NCBI RefSeq assembly: GCF_024127895.1
Contig: NZ_JAMYBK010000026.1
Span: forward strand, 1 to 59,115
Source: Pseudomonas guariconensis
Lineage (GTDB): Bacteria > Pseudomonadota > Gammaproteobacteria > Pseudomonadales > Pseudomonadaceae
DNA length: 59,115 bases
Direction of reading: 5' to 3'
The position numbers and the translations under genes were made by a program. Below the pieces are notes generated by a model. It was not told the origin of the DNA. It ran no database searches and was given only the letters and a program-made list of their open reading frames with translations. This document shows, one piece after another, positions 52,853 through 59,115 of the stretch. Within the stretch, counting starts at the first letter, position 1, and each line of letters starts with the position of its first letter.

Positions 52853-53596
52853 TCAGCGCGCGCTGGCCGCGACGATCAAGGCCTTCATCTCGGCCACCGC
52901 CGCCTTGAAACCGACGAACAACGCATGCGCCACCAGCGCATGGCCGATGTTCAGCTCATTGATGCCCTCGATCGCCGCCACCGCCTCGACGTTGTGGTAA
53001 TGCAGACCATGGCCTGCGTTGACGATCAGGCCCTGGCCAACGCCGAAGGCGACACCGTCGACGATACGCTTGAGTTCCTCGGCCACCTCGGTCGGCGACT
53101 GAGCATCGGCATAGCGCCCGGTATGCAGTTCGATGGCCGGGGCACCGACCCGACGAGAGGCTTCGATCTGCCGTTCGTCGGCATCGATGAACAGCGAAAC
53201 CTCCGCACCGGTACGCGCCAGGCGCTCCACCGCCGCCTTGATCCGCGCTTCCTGGCCGGCGACGTCAAGGCCACCTTCGGTGGTCAGTTCCTGGCGCGTC
53301 TCGGGGACCAGGCAGATATGCGCCGGACGGATCTTCTCGGCGAAGGCCATCATCTCTTCGGTGACGCCCATCTCGAAGTTCATGCGGGTCTGCAGCACGT
53401 CCTTGAGCAGCAGCACGTCGCGCTCCTGGATGTGCCGGCGGTCTTCGCGCAGGTGCACGGTGATGCCGTCGGCGCCCGCTTCCTCGGCGTCCAGCGCGGC
53501 CTTGACCGGATCCGGGTAACGCGTGCCCCTGGCCTGGCGGAGCGTCGCCACGTGGTCGATGTTGACGCCGAGAAGCATGCGGTTGCTGTGAGTCAC
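52853..53596 (-). CDS. pdxJ: Pyridoxine 5'-phosphate synthase
   Basis: Condenses 1-deoxyxylulose 5-phosphate with aminoacetone phosphate to pyridoxine 5'-phosphate, completing the vitamin B6 ring. It is 247 residues with the TIM-barrel signatures LGVNIDHVATLRQARG (8-23), GITVHLREDRRHI (44-56), MNFEMGV and a closing NIGHALVAHALFVG. The start at 53596 gives MTHSNRMLLG; the ATG six codons later is a possible alternative. It follows recO on the same strand (43-bp gap), ending the rnc-era-recO-pdxJ group. Confidence 0.95.
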   Translation of the reverse strand: MTHSNRMLLGVNIDHVATLRQARGTRYPDPVKAALDAEEAGADGITVHLREDRRHIQERDVLLLKDVLQTRMNFEMGVTEEMMAFAEKIRPAHICLVPETRQELTTEGGLDVAGQEARIKAAVERLARTGAEVSLFIDADERQIEASRRVGAPAIELHTGRYADAQSPTEVAEELKRIVDGVAFGVGQGLIVNAGHGLHYHNVEAVAAIEGINELNIGHALVAHALFVGFKAAVAEMKALIVAASAR

Positions 53597-53639
53597 GAAA
53601 GGCTCTCCTGAAAATCGGGCCTCACAGCATACGACGTGC

Positions 53640-54323
53640 TCAGCGCTTGCGAAACAGTTCCCGGCTGACCAGTGGCTTGGGCCCCAGGTGCACGGCCAGG
53701 GCCTGGCGCATCAGGCGCTTGGCCGCCAGCAAGGCACCCGGTGCATCCCAGTCGGCCTCGGCCAGGGCCAGCAGCTCGGCACCGTTGAACAGCCCAGGCT
53801 GGACCAGGTACACCCGCTCCAGCCCGGCATCCACCTGCAGACGATACAGGCCGTCGGCCTGGACCGGATCGTCGTTGACGTCGCGGTCCAGGGCGAAGGC
53901 ATAGCCCAGCTCATCCAGCAGGCGCCATTCGAAGGCGCGCAGCAACGGCTCCAGCGGCCGGCCGGCGGCCAGGGCCTGGAGGGTCAAGGTGTAATGCTCG
54001 AACAACAGCGGATGGGCCACTTCCGCCGGCAGCAGGCGCATCAGCAGCTCGTTGAGGTAGAGCCCGCTGAACAGCGCGTCGCCATGCAGCCAGGCGGCCA
54101 CGCCGACGCTGTCCAGGCGGCCGACGTTCTTCAGCTCGCCACGCCCGCGCAGTTCTACCTCCAACGGCACGAACGGCCGCACCAGGCTGCCGCCCTTGCC
54201 CCGGGCCCGGCGCAGCACCGCGCGCACGCGCCCCTGGGGCGTGAGGAAATCCACCAGCGCGCTGGTTTCCCGGTAGGCGCGGCTGTGCAGCACGTAAGCC
54301 GGTTGGCCGACTGGTTGTTCCAT
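53640..54323 (-). CDS. recO: DNA repair protein RecO
   Basis: RecFOR-pathway mediator that binds SSB and loads RecA at gaps. The 227-residue protein has an N-terminal OB-fold (about 8-80: AYVLHSRAYRETSALVDFLT, GRVRAVLRRARGKGGSLVRPF in two parts) and a helical C-terminal domain. The zinc-finger cysteines seen in some RecO proteins are absent, as is usual for this group. It lies between era and pdxJ in the standard order; 51 bp separate it from era. Confidence 0.94.
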   Translation of the reverse strand: MEQPVGQPAYVLHSRAYRETSALVDFLTPQGRVRAVLRRARGKGGSLVRPFVPLEVELRGRGELKNVGRLDSVGVAAWLHGDALFSGLYLNELLMRLLPAEVAHPLLFEHYTLTLQALAAGRPLEPLLRAFEWRLLDELGYAFALDRDVNDDPVQADGLYRLQVDAGLERVYLVQPGLFNGAELLALAEADWDAPGALLAAKRLMRQALAVHLGPKPLVSRELFRKR

Positions 54324-54374
54324 GGGGAAGGGCCCGGAGGGTGGGCGGCCCGTGAAGCGCCGGGCCGCCGGAAA

Positions 54375-55277
54375 TTACAGGTCGCCGTAGCCCAGCGAGC
54401 GCAGGGCGCGCTCGTCGTCGGACCAGCCGCCCTTGACCTTGACCCAAAGGTTGAGCATGACCTTGGCGTCGAACAGCAGCTCCATGTCCTTGCGCGCGTC
54501 GGAGCCGATGCGTTTGATGCGCTCGCCCTTGTCGCCGATGATGATCTTCTTCTGCCCGTCACGCTCGACCAGGATCAGCGCATGGATGTGCAGCACATGG
54601 CCCTGCTGCTTGAACTCCTCGATCTCCACGGTGATCTGGTACGGCAGCTCCGCGCCGAGCTGACGCATGATCTTCTCGCGTACCAGCTCGGCGGCGAGAA
54701 AGCGGCTGCTGCGGTCGGTGATCTGGTCTTCCGGGAAGAAATGCTCGTTCTCCGGCAGGTGCTGGCCGATCAGTTCTTCCAGCGCCTGCAGGTTGTGCCC
54801 CTGCTGGGCGGAGATCGGCACGATCTCGGCGTTCGGCAGTTGCTCCTGGAGCCATTGCAGGTGCGGGATCAGCTCGGCCTTCTCGTCCATGCGGTCGGTC
54901 TTGTTGACCGCCAGGATCACCGGGCCCTTGACGTACTGCACGCGCTCGAGCACCAGTTGGTCCTCGTCGGTCCAGCGGGTGCGGTCGACCACGAAGATCA
55001 CCACGTCCACGTCCTTCAGGGCGGCCGAGGCGGTGCGGTTCATGTAGCGGTTCAGGGCCTTGTCGTTGGCCTTGTGCATGCCGGGCGTGTCGACGTAGAT
55101 CGCCTGCACGTCGCCTTCGGTCTTGATGCCGAGCATGGTGTGACGGGTGGTCTGCGGCTTGCGCGAGGTGATCGCCAGCTTCTGGCCGAGGATGTGGTTG
55201 AGCAGGGTCGACTTGCCCACGTTGGGGCGGCCGACGATGGCCACGTAGCCGCAGCGGGTCGGGTTGCTATCAGTCAT
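54375..55277 (-). CDS. era: GTPase Era
   Basis: Essential GTPase that binds the 3' end of 16S rRNA during 30S assembly. The 300-residue protein has G1 GRPNVGKST (16-24), G3 DTPG, G4 NKTD, and a C-terminal KH domain with GDKGERIKRIG. The start at 55277 is chosen because GGAG lies 7 nt ahead; the ATG at 55283 would sit directly on the Shine-Dalgarno. It overlaps rnc by 8 bp, so both are coupled, as in many proteobacteria. Confidence 0.95.
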   Translation of the reverse strand: MTDSNPTRCGYVAIVGRPNVGKSTLLNHILGQKLAITSRKPQTTRHTMLGIKTEGDVQAIYVDTPGMHKANDKALNRYMNRTASAALKDVDVVIFVVDRTRWTDEDQLVLERVQYVKGPVILAVNKTDRMDEKAELIPHLQWLQEQLPNAEIVPISAQQGHNLQALEELIGQHLPENEHFFPEDQITDRSSRFLAAELVREKIMRQLGAELPYQITVEIEEFKQQGHVLHIHALILVERDGQKKIIIGDKGERIKRIGSDARKDMELLFDAKVMLNLWVKVKGGWSDDERALRSLGYGDL

Positions 55278-55959
55278 TGCCATTCTCCACGCCCAGGGCG
55301 ATCAGTGCAGCGGCGGCGGCGACCTGCTCGGCGATACGCCGGCTCACGCCCTGGCCGCGGCTCTTGTTGTTCAGCAGCACCACTTCGCACTCGACGAAGA
55401 AGGTCCGGCAGTGAGGTTCGCCCTGGATGTCCACCACTTCATAGCGCGGCAGCTCGCAGGCACGCGACTGCAGGAACTCCTGCAGGCGGGTCTTGGGGTC
55501 CTTGTTGGTGTCGACCAGGGTCAAGCCGTCGAACTCGCCAGCCAGCCAGGCCAGGATGCGTTCGCGGGCGGTCGCCATGTCGGCGTCCAGGTAGATCGCC
55601 CCGATCAGCGCCTCGAGGGCGTCGGCGAGGATCGACTCACGGCGAAAGCCGCCGCTCTTGAGCTCGCCAGACCCCAGGCGCAGGTACTCGCCCAGGTCGA
55701 AGCCGCGGGCCAGGCGGGCCAGCGTCTCGCCCTTGACCAGGCGCGCGCGCAGGCGCGACAACTGGCCTTCGCGGGCCTGCGGAAAGCGCTCGAACAGCGC
55801 CTCGCCGACCACGAAGTTGAGGATCGCATCGCCCAGGAACTCCAGGCGCTCGTTGTTGCGCCCGGCATAGCTGCGATGGGTCAGGGCCAGGAGCATCTGC
55901 TCCTGGTTCTTGAAGGTATAGCCGAGCTTGCGCTCCAGGCGGGCAAGGGAAGCACTCAT
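55270..55959 (-). CDS. rnc: Ribonuclease III
   Basis: Double-strand-specific endoribonuclease that processes rRNA precursors and structured mRNA. The 229-residue protein contains the catalytic signature ERLEFLGDAILN (about 38-49) and the second metal-binding block ADALEALIGAIYLDA. A C-terminal dsRBD (about 155-225) has KTRLQEFLQSR and a closing ARRIAEQVAAAAAL-like helix. It starts the rnc-era-recO-pdxJ unit. The gap to lepB is only 163 bp and carries a terminator, with no DUF4845 gene in between. Confidence 0.95.
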   Translation of the reverse strand: MSASLARLERKLGYTFKNQEQMLLALTHRSYAGRNNERLEFLGDAILNFVVGEALFERFPQAREGQLSRLRARLVKGETLARLARGFDLGEYLRLGSGELKSGGFRRESILADALEALIGAIYLDADMATARERILAWLAGEFDGLTLVDTNKDPKTRLQEFLQSRACELPRYEVVDIQGEPHCRTFFVECEVVLLNNKSRGQGVSRRIAEQVAAAAALIALGVENGND

Positions 55960-56090
55960 GGGGCCACCCGTGGGTTGTTCAACGCGTTGTTCAAATCAAC
56001 ATCCTGAAAGACTGTTTGGCTGTGGCCCACCACCCCGGGGCGGTGGAATCTCCCGATCCCTGAGAACACAGCCTATGTCAGAAAAGCATT

Positions 56091-56116
56091 CGGCGCTGTC
56101 TATCAGGACAGCGCCG
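56091..56116 (-). terminator. Terminator after lepB
   Basis: CGGCGCTGTC and GACAGCGCCG form a 10-bp stem with a 6-nt loop. On the minus strand it follows the lepB stop within 10 nt and is succeeded by a TTTT tract. It should separate lepA-lepB from rnc. A second GC palindrome (CACC-ACCCCGGGGC-GGTG type) lies at about 56027-56045. Confidence 0.65.
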
Positions 56117-56122
56117 TTGGTA

Positions 56123-56977
56123 TCAATGGATCAGGCCGACCCGCGACAGGTTGGGGAAGTGGCTGAGCTTGGGCTCCGGCCAGCTCATCCACACCGCGAA
56201 GGCCTTGCCGACGATGTTCCGATCCGGAACCATGCCGTGCAGTTCCTTCGGAATGTTCGGATCGTCCCAGTAGCGGCTGTCGTTGGAGTTGTCGCGGTTG
56301 TCGCCCATCATGAAGTAGTGACCGGCCGGCACGGTCCATTGCTGGTCCGGCGGCATACGGTAACGGCTCATTTCCTTGCGGATCAGGTGCTCGGCCTCGC
56401 CCAGTTTCTCCTTGTACAGCTGGGCGCTGCCCAAGGTACCCGGCTCGGCGCCGACCAGCTGCTCGGCGACCGGCTGGCCATTGACGTACAGGCGCTTGTC
56501 GCTGGTATAGCGGACCTGATCGCCCGGCAGGCCGACCACGCGCTTGATGTAGTTGACGTTCGGGTCGCTGGGGTAGCGGAACACCATCACGTCGCCGCGC
56601 TGCGGGTCACCCACCTCGATGACCTTCTTGTCGATCACCGGCAGGCGAATGCCGTAGGAGAACTTGTTCACCAGGATGAAGTCGCCCACTTCCAGGGTCG
56701 GTTTCATCGATCCCGAAGGGATCTGGAACGGCTCGACCAGGAACGAGCGCAGCACCAGCACGATGAACAGCACCGGGAAGAACGACTTGCCGTACTCGAC
56801 CAGCAGCGGTTCCTTGCTCAGACGCTCGACCACCGCCATCTCGGGCTGGCTGACGCTGCCCTGGTAGTTGGCGACCGCCGCCCGCCGGCGCGGAGCCAGG
56901 AACAGCAGGTCGATCAAGCCCAACAGGCCGCAGACGGCAACGGCGATGACTAGCAACAGCGGGAAATTTAGCGACAT
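56123..56977 (-). CDS. lepB: Signal peptidase I
   Basis: Inner-membrane serine protease that removes signal peptides from exported proteins. The 284-residue protein has two N-terminal spans (about 5-27 and 66-82), the catalytic serine in PSGSMKPTL (S90) and lysine in VNYIKRVVGLPGD (K145), plus the GDNRDNSNDSRYWD box near the C-terminus. It lies 5 bp downstream of lepA, the classic lepA-lepB operon. Confidence 0.95.
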   Translation of the reverse strand: MSLNFPLLLVIAVAVCGLLGLIDLLFLAPRRRAAVANYQGSVSQPEMAVVERLSKEPLLVEYGKSFFPVLFIVLVLRSFLVEPFQIPSGSMKPTLEVGDFILVNKFSYGIRLPVIDKKVIEVGDPQRGDVMVFRYPSDPNVNYIKRVVGLPGDQVRYTSDKRLYVNGQPVAEQLVGAEPGTLGSAQLYKEKLGEAEHLIRKEMSRYRMPPDQQWTVPAGHYFMMGDNRDNSNDSRYWDDPNIPKELHGMVPDRNIVGKAFAVWMSWPEPKLSHFPNLSRVGLIH

Positions 56978-56982
56978 AGGAC

Positions 56983-58782
56983 CTAGCTATCCAACCTGAG
57001 CACGGCGAGGAAGGCCTCCTGTGGAATTTCCACGTTGCCCACCTGTTTCATGCGTTTCTTACCGGCCTTCTGCTTCTCCAGCAGCTTCTTCTTACGGCTG
57101 ACGTCACCGCCATAGCACTTGGCCAGTACGTTCTTTCTGAGCGCCTTGACAGTGGTGCGCGCGATGATCTGGCCGCCGATGGCTGCCTGGATCGCCACGT
57201 CGAACATCTGCCGAGGGATCAGTTCCTTCATTTTCTCCGTCAACGCACGGCCCTTGTAGTGGGCATTGTCGCGGTGAACGATCAGCGCCAGGGCGTCTAC
57301 CTTGTCGCCGTTGATCAGCACGTCCAGCTTGACCAGGTTGGCCGACTGGTAGCGATCGAAATGATAATCCAGCGAGGCATAGCCGCGGCTGGTGGACTTC
57401 AGACGGTCGAAGAAGTCGAGCACCACCTCGTTCATCGGCAGGTCGTAGCGCACCTGCACCTGGGAGCCGAGGAACTGCATGTCGCGCTGAACGCCACGCT
57501 TCTCGATGCACAGGGTGATGACGTTGCCCAGGTGCTCCTGGGGCACCAGGATGGTGGCCTGGACGATCGGCTCGCGGAAGTCGGCGACCGCCGAGACGTC
57601 CGGCAGTTTGGACGGGTTGTCGACGTAGATGGTCTCGCCGGTCTTGAGCTCGAGTTCGTAGATCACGCTCGGCGCGGTGGTGATCAGGTCCAGGTCGTAT
57701 TCGCGCTCCAGGCGCTCCTGGATGATCTCCATGTGCAGCATGCCGAGGAAGCCGCAGCGGAAGCCGAAGCCGAGGGCGTCGGAGCTCTCCGGCAGGTATT
57801 GCAGCGAGGAGTCGTTCAGGGTCAGCTTCTGCAGCGCTTCGCGAAAGTCCTCGAAATCGTCGGAACTGACCGGGAACAGGCCGGCATAGACCTGCGGCTG
57901 GATCTTCTTGAAGCCGGGCAGGACCTCGACCTCGGGCGTCGAGGACAGGGTCAGGGTATCACCGACCGGGGCACCGTGGATGTCCTTGATGCTGGCGATG
58001 ATGAAGCCCACCTCGCCGGCCTTGAGGTCGGCGGTCTGGGTGTGTTTCGGGGTGAAGACGCCGACGCTGTCGACCAGGTGCACCTTGCCGGTGGACTTGA
58101 CCAGGATCTTGTCGCCCTTCTTGACCCGGCCGTGGCGTACACGCACCAGGGAGACGACGCCCAGGTAGTTGTCGAACCAGGAGTCGATGATCAGTGCCTG
58201 CAGGGGCGCGTCGATCTCGCCTTCGGGCGCGGGGATGGTGTGTACCAGGCGTTCGAGCACCTCGTCCACGCCCATGCCGCTCTTGGCGCTGCAGGCCACG
58301 GCGTCGGTGGCGTCGATGCCGATGATCTTCTCGATCTCGTCCTTGACGCGGTCCGGGTCGGCCTGGGGCAGGTCCATCTTGTTCAGCACCGGCATGACCT
58401 CCAGGCCCTGCTCGATGGCGGTATAGCAGTTGGCCACGGACTGGGCCTCGACGCCCTGCCCTGCGTCCACCACCAGCAGCGCGCCTTCGCACGCGGCCAG
58501 CGAACGGCTGACCTCGTAGGTGAAGTCGACGTGGCCGGGGGTGTCGATGAAGTTCAGCTGGTAGGTCTTGCCGTCCTGGGCCTTGTAGTGCAGCGTGACG
58601 CTGTGGGCCTTGATGGTGATCCCGCGCTCGCGCTCCAGATCCATGGAGTCGAGGACCTGGGCTTCCATCTCGCGTGCCGTCAGGCCACCGCACATCTGGA
58701 TGAAACGGTCGGCCAGCGTCGACTTGCCATGGTCGATGTGGGCGATGATGGAGAAATTGCGGATATGACTCAAATCACTCAC
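56983..58782 (-). CDS. lepA: Elongation factor 4 (LepA)
   Basis: Ribosome-associated translational GTPase that back-translocates or assists stalled ribosomes and initiation. The 599-residue protein starts MSDLSHIRNFSIIAHIDHGKST, with G1 AHIDHGKST, G3 DTPGHVDF and G4 NKMDLP. EF-G-like domains II, III and V follow. The unique LepA C-terminal domain is seen at QMFDVAIQAAIGGQIIART and NVLAKCYGGDVSRKKKLLEKQK. Full length, and first gene of the lepA-lepB operon. Confidence 0.96.
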   Translation of the reverse strand: MSDLSHIRNFSIIAHIDHGKSTLADRFIQMCGGLTAREMEAQVLDSMDLERERGITIKAHSVTLHYKAQDGKTYQLNFIDTPGHVDFTYEVSRSLAACEGALLVVDAGQGVEAQSVANCYTAIEQGLEVMPVLNKMDLPQADPDRVKDEIEKIIGIDATDAVACSAKSGMGVDEVLERLVHTIPAPEGEIDAPLQALIIDSWFDNYLGVVSLVRVRHGRVKKGDKILVKSTGKVHLVDSVGVFTPKHTQTADLKAGEVGFIIASIKDIHGAPVGDTLTLSSTPEVEVLPGFKKIQPQVYAGLFPVSSDDFEDFREALQKLTLNDSSLQYLPESSDALGFGFRCGFLGMLHMEIIQERLEREYDLDLITTAPSVIYELELKTGETIYVDNPSKLPDVSAVADFREPIVQATILVPQEHLGNVITLCIEKRGVQRDMQFLGSQVQVRYDLPMNEVVLDFFDRLKSTSRGYASLDYHFDRYQSANLVKLDVLINGDKVDALALIVHRDNAHYKGRALTEKMKELIPRQMFDVAIQAAIGGQIIARTTVKALRKNVLAKCYGGDVSRKKKLLEKQKAGKKRMKQVGNVEIPQEAFLAVLRLDS

Positions 58783-59005
58783 GGGTCAACACTCGAAAAG
58801 GCTGCGAGCCGGACGCCCGCCGAAAAATAGCCGTGAATTGTAACTCAAGCCGCAGGGATATGGGAGATTCCTCATCGGACGACATGTGTACGAATACGCC
58901 TCCTGACAGCAGGCGCGGCTCCATGCCGGCCAGGTGGGGCATTCAGCCACCTCCAGGGCCACTTCGCGCCTGGGACACCTTCATGAAAAAGGGCAGCCGA
59001 AGCTC
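58783..59005. other. Region upstream of lepA
   Basis: A stretch of 223 bp with the lepA 5' region and no convincing gene; a 62-codon frame (58833-59021) lacks a Shine-Dalgarno and family features. Near the end, AAAAAGGGCAGCCGAAGCT (58986-59004) looks like the left half of a terminator, directly before the second copy of the REP/MITE element. Confidence 0.45.
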
Positions 59006-59115
59006 AATGCCGGTCAGTTAAGACGTTCAGTTGTCATTTGGGGCCGCTTCGCGCCCCATCGCCGGCAAGCCGGCTCCCACACTGTCCGTGCAAACCGCAT
59101 CATGTGTGGTCGCCG
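59006..59115. mobile_element. Second copy of the REP/MITE element (cut by window end)
   Basis: From AATGCCGGTCAGTTAAG onward it matches 4435-4544 at 108 of 110 positions, including the non-REP spacer that contains CCGCATCATGTGTGGTCGCC. The right half lies outside the window. Confidence 0.85.

Noticed and set aside
58833..59021. A 62-codon frame upstream of lepA
   Set aside because: Runs into the repeat element, lacks a ribosome-binding site, and has no similarity to a known small protein.

Overview
The window is chromosomal DNA of a Pseudomonas, most likely of the P. putida group. The evidence is the high GC content, the gene content and order (argG-motY-pyrC-rnt-peroxiredoxin-bfd-bfr-grxD; glpFKRD; aatJQMP-aauSR; znuD-oprB-gcd-lon; lepA-lepB-rnc-era-recO-pdxJ), and the many P. 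putida-type REP palindromes between genes. There are no rRNA or tRNA genes, no prophage, no IS transposase, no CRISPR array and no obvious genomic island. Almost every gene is full length and belongs to a known family, so the novelty lies mainly between genes.

Layout. 0-12 kb: arginine and pyrimidine biosynthesis (argG, pyrC, argF), RNase T, the flagellar stator ring protein MotY, and an iron/redox group (2-Cys peroxiredoxin, Bfd, bacterioferritin, monothiol glutaredoxin), then a molybdopterin oxidoreductase, an orphan ABC ATPase and a YbaK deacylase. 12-17.5 kb: glycerol uptake and catabolism (glpF, glpK, glpR, glpD) with GlpR operators. 17.9-24.4 kb: acidic amino acid ABC transporter aatJQMP and its sensor/regulator pair aauSR, with AauR boxes and a sigma-54 promoter; this block sits between glpD and glpM. 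24.4-35.5 kb: glpM, an exported hydrolase, metR, a Nudix protein, the helicase Lhr, zinc-independent L31 (rpmE2), a membrane-anchored glutamate-synthase-like flavoprotein and an amino acid permease. 35.9-41.5 kb: a divergent class A PBP-like enzyme, a YqjI/YqjH-like regulator and ferric-siderophore reductase, and a Pr6Pr/VF530 pair. 41.8-50.5 kb: zinc receptor ZnuD, glucose porin OprB, PQQ glucose dehydrogenase and a Lon-family protease. 50.6-58.8 kb: a chagasin-type inhibitor, cmoA-cmoB, then (minus strand) lepA-lepB and rnc-era-recO-pdxJ.

Regulation readable from sequence: ArgR half-sites upstream of argG (two TGTCGC elements exactly 21 nt apart) and argF; Fur boxes before bfd (lying exactly in the promoter spacer), bfr and the yqjI/yqjH pair; Zur boxes before rpmE2 and znuD; GlpR sites before glpF and glpD; an A-rich Crc/Hfq-type site at the glpF ribosome-binding site; and a GG-N10-GC sigma-54 promoter before aatJ.

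The best candidate for something little described is a MITE-like unit of about 194 bp (4435-4628). It carries an inverted REP pair and a fixed spacer inside longer outer inverted arms. It appears to have inserted into the loop of a bidirectional terminator, duplicating 11-13 bp of target. A 108/110-identical copy begins at 59006, again next to what looks like half a terminator, and runs off the window end. Arm-only and spacer-only derivatives occur elsewhere. A second oddity is a GCTGCAA heptamer that starts at the first base after the stop codons of both glpK and gcd and forms 3' stem-loops.
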